A stretch of DNA of 64,000 nucleotides from Streptomyces rugosispiralis (GTDB taxonomy: Bacteria > Actinomycetota > Actinomycetes > Streptomycetales > Streptomycetaceae): NCBI RefSeq assembly GCF_024505145.1, contig NZ_JANIAA010000002.1, positions 62,001-126,000 on the forward strand. The letters are read 5' to 3'. Positions 57,420-64,000 of the stretch are shown here, one piece after another. The position numbers and the translations under genes are program-made. The notes under the pieces are model-generated. The model ran no database searches, was not told the DNA's origin, and saw only the letters and a program-made list of their open reading frames with translations. Within the stretch, counting starts at the first letter, position 1, and each line of letters starts with the position of its first letter.

Positions 57420-58633
57420 CGGCTCGCCCGATGACGGCTCGCCGTGCCGCCGTCGGTGGCCTGGGTGTGGCACTGCTCGCGGCCGCCGCGCTGTACGCCA
57501 CACCCGCCGCGGCGGCGGGCGGCCGACATGACGTCGTCACCTGGGCGGCGAGCGCGGATCGCGTAGGAGACGGGACACCGGACCGGGGCTACCGGATGGT
57601 CGTGCACACCAGCGTCGGCGGAAGCGATCTGCGCATCCGCCTCTCCAACGCCTTCGGCGACCGGCCGCTGACCCTCGACGGCGTTTACGTCGGCGTGCAG
57701 AAGGCGGGCGCCGAGCTGAAGCGGGGCAGCAACCGGCGGTTGACCTTCGGCGGCGGGGACACCGTCACCATCCCGGCGGGCGAGGTGGTGTTCAGCGACG
57801 CCCTGCCCGGCGGTCTGCCCGCCGCCACCAATCTCGTCGTCAGCCTTCACACGCCCGACGCGGCCGGTCCGGCGACGGGACACGGGATGGCGATGCAGAC
57901 GTCGTACACGACCCAGGGCGATCACACGGGGGAGGAGAGCGCCGCACACTGGACGGACACCACCGGCTCCTGGTTCTACCTCGACGCCGCCACCGTCCGG
58001 ACCTCCGCCGCGACCGGTGCCGTGGCCGCGCTCGGCGACTCCATCACCGACGGCTGGCAGTCCACCACCGACCTCAATCGCCGCTGGCCCGACTACCTCT
58101 CGCGCCGGTTGCGGCAGGCGGCCACCGGCGTCAAGGGAGTGGCGAACGAGGGGATCTCCGGCAACAAGGTGCTCGCCGACGGCGCCGGGCAGAGCGCCCT
58201 GAACCGGCTCGACCGCGATGTCCTGTCCCTCCCGGGTGTGCGGACCGTGTTCCTCTTCGAGGGGGTCAACGACATCAAGGCGCACACCGGTGTCACCGCC
58301 GCGGACATGATCGCCGGCTACCGCCGGATCATCGAGCGGGCGCACGCGGCCGGCCTGTGCGTGGTCGGCGCCACCGTCGGGCCCTTCAAGGGCTGGAGCG
58401 AATGGGACGCGGCCGCGGAAGGGGTGCGCCAGGAGGTCAACGCCTACGTCCGGAACAGCGGCGAGTTCGACGCGGTGACCGACTTCGACCGCGCCCTGCG
58501 CAGCCCCTACGACCCCGAGCGCATCCTGCCGTTCTTCGACAACGGCGACCATCTCCACCCCAACGACAAGGGGATGCAGGCGCTGGCCGACGCCATCGAC
58601 CTCACGGCACTCGACTGCGCCGACGGCCCCTGA
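57416..58633 (+). CDS. Secreted SGNH/GDSL hydrolase (carbohydrate esterase-like)
   Basis: A 405-residue exported esterase. Signal peptide at residues 1-35 (LGVALLAAAALYATPAAAAG). A beta-sandwich precedes the SGNH core: block I GAVAALGDSITDGWQS with nucleophile Ser, block II GVANEGISGN, block III LFEGVNDIK, and block V DNGDHLHPNDKG with the Asp-His pair. It likely removes acetyl or similar esters from plant polysaccharide. Coupled to GH95 by ATGA overlap. The first 12 bases (ATGACGGCTCGC) are repeated in tandem, giving two possible starts, 57416 and 57431. Confidence 0.85.
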   Translation: MTARPMTARRAAVGGLGVALLAAAALYATPAAAAGGRHDVVTWAASADRVGDGTPDRGYRMVVHTSVGGSDLRIRLSNAFGDRPLTLDGVYVGVQKAGAELKRGSNRRLTFGGGDTVTIPAGEVVFSDALPGGLPAATNLVVSLHTPDAAGPATGHGMAMQTSYTTQGDHTGEESAAHWTDTTGSWFYLDAATVRTSAATGAVAALGDSITDGWQSTTDLNRRWPDYLSRRLRQAATGVKGVANEGISGNKVLADGAGQSALNRLDRDVLSLPGVRTVFLFEGVNDIKAHTGVTAADMIAGYRRIIERAHAAGLCVVGATVGPFKGWSEWDAAAEGVRQEVNAYVRNSGEFDAVTDFDRALRSPYDPERILPFFDNGDHLHPNDKGMQALADAIDLTALDCADGP

Positions 58634-58708
58634 GACCCGTTCGACCCGCCGGGCCCGGCGGTCAGGTGGCCGGCTCATGACTCCCAGGGCCAGGACGCGA
58701 GCAACTGA

Positions 58709-58740
58709 GGCGCCCGGAGCACGGCTCCGGGCGCCTGTCT
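58709..58740 (+). terminator. Terminator after the glycan-use unit
   Basis: GGCGCCCGGAGC (58709-58720) and GCTCCGGGCGCC (58724-58735) pair perfectly over 12 bp around ACG, followed by TGTCT. It lies 75 bases past the SGNH stop and ends the GH95-SGNH transcript. Confidence 0.75.
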
Positions 58741-58827
58741 CACTGCTCGCCCGGACGGCACGCCGGGGGCGGGGAAGCCCGCCACCGTGAAGCCGCCGCC
58801 CGGCATGGCGCGCCGGCCGACTCGTCT

Positions 58828-59008
58828 CCAGGGCCTGGAGCAGGTCGGCCCCGAACGGATGCGCGACACCGACGGCGCGCTCCAGGGCGAAGAACGCCCT
58901 CGCGATCAGCGGCCCGCGCACGGCGGGCAGCGTCACATGCCAGAACACCCGCGGCGGCTTCGCGCCCAGCCCCGCGGCGAGCCCGAGCGCCGCGTACTCG
59001 GGACCCCG
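58828..59008 (-). pseudogene. Fragment of an ABC-transporter permease
   Basis: About 60 codons read EYAALGLAAGLGAKPPRVFW and HVTLPAVRGPLIARAFF, the EAA loop and following helix of binding-protein-dependent permeases (iron/thiamine type: SLGA..xRVFWxVTLP). Sequence before and after has no permease similarity and no partner substrate-binding or ATPase gene is present. A decayed remnant; the conserved EAA glycine is kept but the gene is lost. Confidence 0.5.
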
Positions 59009-59064
59009 GTGAGCATGCCTTGCTCCATCGGCGCATGTGGTGCATGTGGTGCATTGATGGGCGA

Positions 59065-59532
59065 TCACAGGCGGAGAACGCCGTCCGTGGCGAGTGACGC
59101 GTGATACGCGAATTCCCAGAAGTCCATATGTCCGATGGCCAGGTTGACATGCATCAAATTGACTTCCGGGGGCAACAGACGGAACTCGCGGGGGAGTTCT
59201 GTGTCTCCGTCCTCCAACTCCTGGCCTCTCGTCGACACCGCGAGCAGGGTGTGCTCGCCCGTCATGGTGGCGGCATCGGCCAAGAACACGACTTCCAGCG
59301 CTGGTTCGGCGGCGACGGCGGAGAGTACGTCATCCGGAGTCGCCCCGGCGAACGCACGGTTGTCGACCAGGTAGGTGCGCACCTCGAATCCGTTGTCATC
59401 GCGCTGATTGAGCAGGTCGACGACGGCCCACCATGCTGCGTCGTCCGAATGGTCCGTGCGCACGACAAGGGCTTCGGATTCGAAATCGTGATGCGTGAAA
59501 TCGATGGCTGGGAGCATGGAGGGATTGTGCAT
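59065..59532 (-). CDS. DUF6924-type protein
   Basis: A 155-residue soluble acidic protein. ALVVRTDHSDDAAWWAVVDL opens the domain and EVNLMHVNLAIGHMDFWEFA closes it, the pattern I associate with the actinobacterial DUF6924 family. No signal peptide or catalytic motif. It resembles small proteins found beside polymorphic-toxin or immunity loci, but no toxin partner is seen here. ATG at 59532 with a purine-rich leader. Base composition is slightly less GC-rich than its neighbours. Confidence 0.6.
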   Translation of the reverse strand: MHNPSMLPAIDFTHHDFESEALVVRTDHSDDAAWWAVVDLLNQRDDNGFEVRTYLVDNRAFAGATPDDVLSAVAAEPALEVVFLADAATMTGEHTLLAVSTRGQELEDGDTELPREFRLLPPEVNLMHVNLAIGHMDFWEFAYHASLATDGVLRL

Positions 59533-59636
59533 GGGAAATCCTCTAGTCGCCTTCCGGTGGGAACCGCGGGGGTGTGACCGAGTGTGCCGGGAACGTCCAG
59601 TTCAGGGAGTCGCCCTTCGGTGTGGCGTGGGACAAC

Positions 59637-60770
59637 CTATGCCTTCCGGGGTCGCTCCGGGTTCGGGACGAAGGCGGGTAGCGCGGCGAGGCTGTGGCGC
59701 ACGGCCTCGCCCCCGTACTCGAACATCTGACGCTCGTAGTCGCCGACCGCGCCGAGGAGGTCCTGGCGGCGCTCGACGGCCTCGATCAGGCAGCGGCGCA
59801 GCAGGTCGGCGTCGCGCAGGGCGGTGTTCGCGCCGTTGCCGCCGGTCGGGGACGTGGCGTGGATGGCGTCTCCGAGCAGCGTGACCGGACCGGGCGCCCA
59901 GCGCTCGCGGGGCTCGACCACCCGGATGGACAGCAGGGTGCTGTTGTCCGGGTCGGCCTGCTCGATGAGCGCCCGCAGGTCCGGATGCCAGCCCTCCATC
60001 CTGGACAGCACGGCCTCCTGCGCGGTCGGGGTGCCGAGTGAGCCGTTAGGTGGCAGGAGCATGGCCCAGCGCACGTAGTCGCGGACATCGGGGAGGGTCA
60101 CGTCGGGTGCCAGTTCCTCGGCCGCCTGCTTCGGCGGGGTGCGGAAACGCATCGCTCCCAGCATCAGGCTCACCCCGTCCCCGGCGATCTTCGAGCCGAA
60201 GGCCGGCTCCAGGGCGGCGAAGCGCTCGGTCAGCGGCGTACGGCCGATGACGAACCGGGTGCCGGTGTCGGTCGCGGTGGTCCGCGGCGAGAGCACCGCG
60301 CGGACGGCGGAGCCGACCCCGTCCGCCCCGACGAGCAGGTCGGCGGTGGCCGGGTCGCCGTGCGCGAAGCGGGCTTCGACCTTGCCGTCGTCCAGCACGT
60401 CGTAGCCGGTCAGCGCGGCCCCGGTGCGCACGGTGAGTCCGGTCAGCAGCAGGTGCCGCAGCACGTGCCGGTCGATCGCGATCCCGCTCCTGCCGGGACC
60501 GAGCTCGCCGATCCGGTTCAGCCGGGCGTCCAGGATCAGCTGCCCGGCATGGACGTCACCGACGATCGCGTCCAGCAGCGGGTGCCAGCGCGCCGGCAGG
60601 CAGCCGCGCAGCGCCTCGAACCCCGTCGGGCTCAGCAAGAGCCGGTAGCCCTGGAACCGCGCGGTGATCGCCGGGTCCCGCTCGTACACGTCGGCCTCGA
60701 TCCCGGCACCACGCAGGCCCTGTGCCAGGCACAGACCTCCCAGACCGGCTCCGGCCACGGAAACTCGCAT
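59637..60770 (-). CDS. FAD-dependent aromatic-ring monooxygenase-like protein
   Basis: A 377-residue class A flavoprotein (PHBH/TetX-like). The Rossmann motif VSVAGAGLGGLCLAQGLRGAGIEADVYERD starts the protein (residues 3-32). DLLVGADGVGSAVRAVL is the DG motif and PVTLLGDAIHATSPTGGNGAN the GD motif that binds FAD ribityl. The enzyme would hydroxylate an aromatic or polyketide, possibly inactivating an antibiotic. ATG at 60770 follows GAGGT. It is divergent from a TetR gene with a long dyad between them, so induction by its own substrate is likely. Confidence 0.85.
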   Translation of the reverse strand: MRVSVAGAGLGGLCLAQGLRGAGIEADVYERDPAITARFQGYRLLLSPTGFEALRGCLPARWHPLLDAIVGDVHAGQLILDARLNRIGELGPGRSGIAIDRHVLRHLLLTGLTVRTGAALTGYDVLDDGKVEARFAHGDPATADLLVGADGVGSAVRAVLSPRTTATDTGTRFVIGRTPLTERFAALEPAFGSKIAGDGVSLMLGAMRFRTPPKQAAEELAPDVTLPDVRDYVRWAMLLPPNGSLGTPTAQEAVLSRMEGWHPDLRALIEQADPDNSTLLSIRVVEPRERWAPGPVTLLGDAIHATSPTGGNGANTALRDADLLRRCLIEAVERRQDLLGAVGDYERQMFEYGGEAVRHSLAALPAFVPNPERPRKA

Positions 60771-60856
60771 CACGCACCTCCTGAACGGACTTTCCGAACC
60801 CTGCTCAGGACCTGAGCGGGGGTACGCGAGCCACGACACGAACTTAGTTCTTCACG

Positions 60857-60892
60857 CACGATCTAAGATCTACTGAGCGAACTTAGATCGTG
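60857..60892. promoter_or_regulatory. Long dyad operator between monooxygenase and TetR genes
   Basis: CACGATCTAAG (60857-60867) and CTTAGATCGTG (60882-60892) are perfect 11-bp arms around a 14-base spacer. A third half-like site GAACTTAGTTC lies just left (60840-60850). The dyad ends 7 bases before the TetR start, in the ideal place to repress both genes. Confidence 0.7.
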
Positions 60893-60899
60893 TCAAGCT

Positions 60900-61625
60900 A
60901 TGGTGAGCGGTATGCCCTCCGATCCCCGGCAACGCCGAGCAGCTCGTCACGCCCAGCCCCCTGGGGAGCCCTCGGCGGCGTCGCCACGCAAGAAGCCCAT
61001 CACGGTCGACCGGATCACCGACGCCGCCCTGCAAGTCGTGGCCGCCGAGGGCTACGAGGCGCTGACCATCCGCCGAGTCGCCGCGGTGCTCGGCACCGGG
61101 CCGTCGTCGCTGTACGCGCACATCGTCAGCAAAGAGGACATCGACGATCTGCTCGTCGGCCGGCTCTGCTCCGAGGTCGCGCTGCCCGAACCGGACCCGG
61201 CCACATGGCGCAAGCAGATCCTCGACGTGTACGCGCAGATCCGCGACCAGTACCTGAAATACCCCGGAGTCTCCCGTGCCGCGCTGGGCGCAGTCCCGAC
61301 CAACCTCTCCACGCTGCGGGTCAAGGAAGGGCTTCTGGCGATCCTGCTGGCCGGCGGAATCGAACCGCGGAACGCCGCCTGGGCGCTCGATGCCCTGTCC
61401 CTCTACGTCAGCGCCTACGCCTTGGAGCAGTCGCTGGTCCAGCGGCGGCGCGGGCACCCGGACCAGGAATGGGTCCTTGGCCGCGAGGAGCTGATCCGCC
61501 GGTTCACCGCACTGCCGGCCGACTCGTTTCCGCAGATCCGACGCCATGCCGCCGAGCTGACCTCCGGCACCGGACACGACCGGTTCGAGTTCACCCTCGG
61601 ACTGATCATGGACAACCTCACCTAG
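60900..61625 (+). CDS. TetR-family regulator (TetR/TetR_C class)
   Basis: A 241-residue regulator with a 35-residue basic leader. The HTH spans about 36-82 (ITVDRITDAALQVVAAEGYE, RRVAAVLGTGPSSLYAHIVS). The C-terminal domain (RKQILDVYAQIRDQYLKYPG, ALSLYVSAYALEQSLVQRRR) is of the TetR_C_1 type found in tetracycline-like repressors. Divergent from a flavin monooxygenase and with a strong operator between, a layout typical of inducible drug or aromatic degradation. Start is ATG 60900 or 60912. Confidence 0.85.
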   Translation: MVSGMPSDPRQRRAARHAQPPGEPSAASPRKKPITVDRITDAALQVVAAEGYEALTIRRVAAVLGTGPSSLYAHIVSKEDIDDLLVGRLCSEVALPEPDPATWRKQILDVYAQIRDQYLKYPGVSRAALGAVPTNLSTLRVKEGLLAILLAGGIEPRNAAWALDALSLYVSAYALEQSLVQRRRGHPDQEWVLGREELIRRFTALPADSFPQIRRHAAELTSGTGHDRFEFTLGLIMDNLT

Positions 61626-61692
61626 CTCCGGCCCCCGCACCGCGGCGTCGCCCAACTGCCGTGCGTCGAGGCCGAGTCGATCCGCCGCACTA

Positions 61693-61713
61693 TTACCTCT
61701 CAGTGAGAGGTAA
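61693..61713. promoter_or_regulatory. Perfect operator palindrome of the MarR-ABC operon
   Basis: TTACCTCTCA (61693-61702) and TGAGAGGTAA (61704-61713) are exact 10-bp arms around one G. It ends 9 bases before the MarR start, so bound MarR protein would block transcription of its own operon. Confidence 0.8.
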
Positions 61714-61722
61714 AGTGGGGGC

Positions 61723-62178
61723 ATGGTCACAGAGGAGTTCCCCGACTCGTTCGCCGACGTACTGGGCGGCGTCCAGCGGCTCATCCGGCGGCGGCTGCGG
61801 GCCGGGATGACGGAGCCGCGGCTGCGTGGTGCCCAGGTGGAGCTGTTGCGGCTGGTCATGGCCCACCCCGGGATCCGGGTGTCGGCCGCGGCCAAGGAGC
61901 TCTACCTCGCGGGCAACTCGGTCTCCACCCTGGTCAACCAGCTGGTGAAGGCGGGCTATCTGCACCGCGAGACCGACCCCGAGGACCGGCGCTCCGCCCG
62001 GCTGACGGTCACCCCCGCCGCCGAGGCCCGGCTGCGGGAGTGGCGGGCACGGCGCGGCGCGCTGGTCCGCGAGCAGGTGGCGAAGCTGTCCGAGAGCGAG
62101 CGGGCGGCGCTGGCCGCGGCCGTTCCGGCGCTGCGCAAACTGGCCGAGAACCTTCATGAGGAGGTGGAAGGGATATGA
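61723..62178 (+). CDS. MarR-family repressor of the adjacent ABC exporter
   Basis: A 151-residue MarR protein: LRGAQVELLRLVMAHPGIRV, the recognition helix LAGNSVSTLVNQLVKAGYLH and the wing DPEDRRSARLTVTPA. It is the first gene of a three-gene operon; its stop overlaps the ABC ATPase start (ATGA). A near-perfect operator sits just upstream of the start. Ligand binding by an exported drug would relieve repression. Confidence 0.85.
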   Translation: MVTEEFPDSFADVLGGVQRLIRRRLRAGMTEPRLRGAQVELLRLVMAHPGIRVSAAAKELYLAGNSVSTLVNQLVKAGYLHRETDPEDRRSARLTVTPAAEARLREWRARRGALVREQVAKLSESERAALAAAVPALRKLAENLHEEVEGI

Positions 62179-63029
62179 CCGACGTCCCGGAGAACACCGC
62201 CCCGGTCGCGCTCGCCTGCGAGGGCCTGCGCTACGCGTTCGGGGAGACCAGGGCGGTCGACGACCTGGAGCTGACGGTCCGGGCGGGCGAGGTCTTCGGC
62301 CTGCTCGGCCCCAATGGAGCGGGCAAGACCACCGCGATCCGCTGCATCACCACCCTGCTGCCGGTCCCCGCCGGCATGGTGCGGGTGTTCGGGCACGACG
62401 CGGCGAAGGAGCGGATGGCGGTCCGCCGGCTGCTGGGCTACGTACCGCAGCAGCTGTCCGCCGACGCAGGGCTCACCGGCCGGGAGAACGTGGAGCTGTT
62501 CGCCCGCGTCTTCGACGTCACCCGGCGGGAGCGGGCCGACCGCGTGGCGCGGGTGCTGGAGGCGGTCGGCCTCACCGCGGCGGCCGACCGGCTCGCCAAG
62601 ACGTACTCCGGCGGCATGATCCGCCGCCTCGAACTGGCCCAGGCGCTGGTCAGCGCGCCCCGGCTGCTGATGCTGGACGAGCCGACGATCGGCCTGGACC
62701 CGATCGCCCGGACCAGCGTGTGGGAGCACATCAACGCGGTGCGGGCGGCCACCGGGATGACCGTGCTGGTCACCACCCACTACATGGACGAGGCCGACCA
62801 GTACTGCGACCGGGTCGCGCTGATGCACCGAGGCCGGATCCACGCCCTCGGAACGCCCCATGAACTCCGCTCCGAGCTGGCCGAACGCCGCCGGGCGGAG
62901 GGCGAGGCCGATCCCGGGCCGACGCTGGAGGACGTCTTCCGCGACGTCGCCGGCCGCGGCCTCGACGAGCAGGGAGGAGATTTCCGCGATGTCCGAAGCA
63001 CCCGTCGCACCGCGTCCCGGGTCGGCTGA
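62175..63029 (+). CDS. ABC transporter ATP-binding protein (DrrA type)
   Basis: A 284-residue ATPase. Walker A LLGPNGAGKTTAIRC (about residue 45), signature YSGGMIRRLELAQAL (about 145), Walker B LLMLDEPTIGLDP (about 165), and the H-loop TTHYMDEADQ. The C-terminal extension after residue 220 is typical of DrrA-like drug-resistance ATPases. It works with the membrane protein encoded next, at the inner face of the membrane, powering efflux of a hydrophobic drug or lipid. Coupled to MarR by ATGA overlap and to the permease by a 41-base overlap. Confidence 0.9.
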   Translation: MTDVPENTAPVALACEGLRYAFGETRAVDDLELTVRAGEVFGLLGPNGAGKTTAIRCITTLLPVPAGMVRVFGHDAAKERMAVRRLLGYVPQQLSADAGLTGRENVELFARVFDVTRRERADRVARVLEAVGLTAAADRLAKTYSGGMIRRLELAQALVSAPRLLMLDEPTIGLDPIARTSVWEHINAVRAATGMTVLVTTHYMDEADQYCDRVALMHRGRIHALGTPHELRSELAERRRAEGEADPGPTLEDVFRDVAGRGLDEQGGDFRDVRSTRRTASRVG

Positions 63030-63858
63030 TACCGCCGGGCTCGCGCCGGACGGCCGCCCCGATCCACTGCTGACCCCGCCGCGCGCCCGCACCGGCTGGC
63101 GGATGCTGCCCGCGCGGGTCGTGGCCATGTGCGTGGTCGAGCTCCAGAAGCTGCGGCATGACCGCACCGAGCTGTACACCCGGGCCGTCCAGCCCGCCCT
63201 CTGGCTGCTGATCTTCGGCGAGACCTTCACCCGGATCAAGGCCATACCGACCGGCGGCACACCGTACATCGACTATCTCGCGCCCGGCATCATCGCCCAG
63301 TCCGCGATGTTCATCGCCATCTTCTACGGGATCCAGATCATCTGGGAGCGAGACGCCGGGATCCTCACCAAACTGCTGGTCACCCCGACCCCGCGAGCCG
63401 CCCTCATCACCGGCAAGGCATTCGCCTCCGGGGTGAAGGCGCTGATCCAGGCGGTTGTGGTGATCGCCATCGCGGCGCTGCTGGGAGTGGCGCTGACCTG
63501 GAACCCGCTGCGGCTCCTCGGGGTGGCCGTCGCGGTGATCCTGGGCTCGGCCTTCTTCTCCTGCCTGTCCATGACCATCGCGGGGATCGTGCTGACCCGC
63601 GACCGGCTGATGGGCATCGGGCAGGCCATCACCATGCCGCTGTTCTTCGGCTCCAACGCGCTGTACCCGGTGGCCCTCATGCCCGGCTGGCTCCAGGCCG
63701 TCAGCAAGGCCAATCCACTGAGCTACCAGGTCGACGCGTTGCGCGGATTGCTGCTGGGCACCCCGCACCACCTCGCACTCGACTACGGAGTCCTGGCGCT
63801 GGCCGCGGCGGCCGGTATCGCGGCGGCCTCCTCGCTGCTGGGGCGGCTAGCGCGCTGA
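62989..63858 (+). CDS. ABC-2 type permease (DrrB type)
   Basis: A 289-residue membrane protein with six hydrophobic helices after a 45-residue Pro-rich cytoplasmic N-terminus. ERDAGILTKLLVTPTPRAAL is the ABC-2 EAA-like loop that contacts the ATPase, and NPLSYQVDALRGLLLGT near the end is the ABC-2 signature. The start ATG at 62989 has AGGGAGGAGA upstream and lies inside the 3' end of the ATPase gene. Partner of the ATPase above; substrate unknown. Confidence 0.9.
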   Translation: MSEAPVAPRPGSADTAGLAPDGRPDPLLTPPRARTGWRMLPARVVAMCVVELQKLRHDRTELYTRAVQPALWLLIFGETFTRIKAIPTGGTPYIDYLAPGIIAQSAMFIAIFYGIQIIWERDAGILTKLLVTPTPRAALITGKAFASGVKALIQAVVVIAIAALLGVALTWNPLRLLGVAVAVILGSAFFSCLSMTIAGIVLTRDRLMGIGQAITMPLFFGSNALYPVALMPGWLQAVSKANPLSYQVDALRGLLLGTPHHLALDYGVLALAAAAGIAAASSLLGRLAR

Positions 63859-63946
63859 CCCGCTCGATGCGCGCGGTGCCGCACACCGTACTGTCGCCGG
63901 GACAGCGGCCATCGGCGATGCCCCACGAGTACGAGAGGACCACGCG

Positions 63947-64000
63947 GTGCGGTACGAGGACGGCTCCCCTTACGCCTACACCCCCGGCATCGGGGTGCCC
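63947..64000 (+). CDS. 5' end of an unidentified gene, cut by the window edge
   Basis: A GTG at 63947 preceded by GAGAGGA opens a frame, MRYEDGSPYAYTPGIGVP, that runs off the window. The ribosome site and composition look real, but 18 residues do not identify a family. Confidence 0.4.
   Translation, partial: MRYEDGSPYAYTPGIGVP

Noticed and set aside
57089..59068. 659-codon minus-strand frame read as one gene
   Set aside because: Most of it is antisense to GH95 and the SGNH gene; only the short EAA-loop fragment near 58.9 kb carries recognisable similarity.
1..64000. tRNA, rRNA, CRISPR arrays, prophage or integrase genes
   Set aside because: I looked for tRNA-like cloverleaf landmarks, evenly spaced repeats and integrase or Cas motifs and found none.

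Overview
The window is very GC-rich, with strong G/C preference at third codon positions, GTG/TTG starts, GGAGG-type ribosome sites and dense 4-bp start/stop overlaps. Families present include AfsA, DUF5709, DUF6924, ROK regulators and Tat-exported glycosidases. All of this points to a Streptomyces-like actinomycete. The mix of secondary metabolism, secreted polysaccharide hydrolases, small catabolic operons and several broken genes resembles accessory or chromosome-arm DNA rather than core genome.

Layout. 0.2-9.0 kb: secreted GH97 glycosidase, small zinc-ribbon protein, two-RCK membrane protein, cobalamin riboswitch with a (2Fe-2S) ferredoxin-like gene, Tat-exported FAD dehydrogenase, and a TetR-EamA pair with a clear operator. 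9.1-11.6 kb: cysteine hydrolase, C-terminal stump of an MFS transporter, and a cytochrome P450. 12.0-24.8 kb: a tight unidirectional operon (PEP-synthase-like dikinase, fatty-acyl-AMP ligase, nucleotidyltransferase, ACP, thioester-reductase-like SDR, NDK-like kinase, AfsA, UbiA-like membrane transferase, amidohydrolase, a 31-codon ORF, O-methyltransferase). I read it as a biosynthetic cluster for a phosphorylated or alkyl-phosphate butyrolactone-type lipid. It is followed by a MarR gene behind a MerR-type promoter. 25.4-35.1 kb: a catabolic divergon with Fae homologue, enolase-superfamily dehydratase, aldehyde dehydrogenase, 3-hydroxyisobutyrate-type dehydrogenase and Fe-alcohol dehydrogenase on the minus strand, and IclR regulator, second aldehyde dehydrogenase and MFS transporter on the plus strand.

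35.2-44.1 kb is a zone of gene decay. It holds a TauD remnant, an esterase remnant joined at a deletion scar to a truncated GlxA/AraC regulator, and an MFS pseudogene. Interspersed are an intact ureohydrolase (agmatinase type), an IclR regulator, a YdeP/FdhF-type molybdopterin oxidoreductase and an SRPBCC protein. 44.2-48.2 kb: Tat-exported metallophosphoesterase with LamG-like tail, DUF5709 protein, coiled-coil protein and DoxX. 48.3-58.6 kb: LysR gene, then a glycan-use locus of GH36, a ROK regulator, secreted GH27 and GH95 and an SGNH esterase. A MITE-like element sits between the ROK gene and GH27 and supplies the ROK stop codon. 58.8-64.0 kb: ABC-permease remnant, DUF6924 protein, FAD monooxygenase divergent from a TetR gene, then a MarR-DrrA/DrrB-type ABC exporter operon and the start of one further gene.

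How the parts work together. In the central operon, AfsA would supply a phosphorylated butenolide scaffold from dihydroxyacetone phosphate and a beta-ketoacyl thioester. The ligase, ACP and reductase could make a long-chain aldehyde or alcohol. The dikinase, nucleotidyltransferase, NDK-like protein and UbiA-like enzyme look like phosphate activation and transfer steps, and the methyltransferase, P450 and amidohydrolase look like tailoring. The product assignment is inference. No tRNA, rRNA or CRISPR array was seen.
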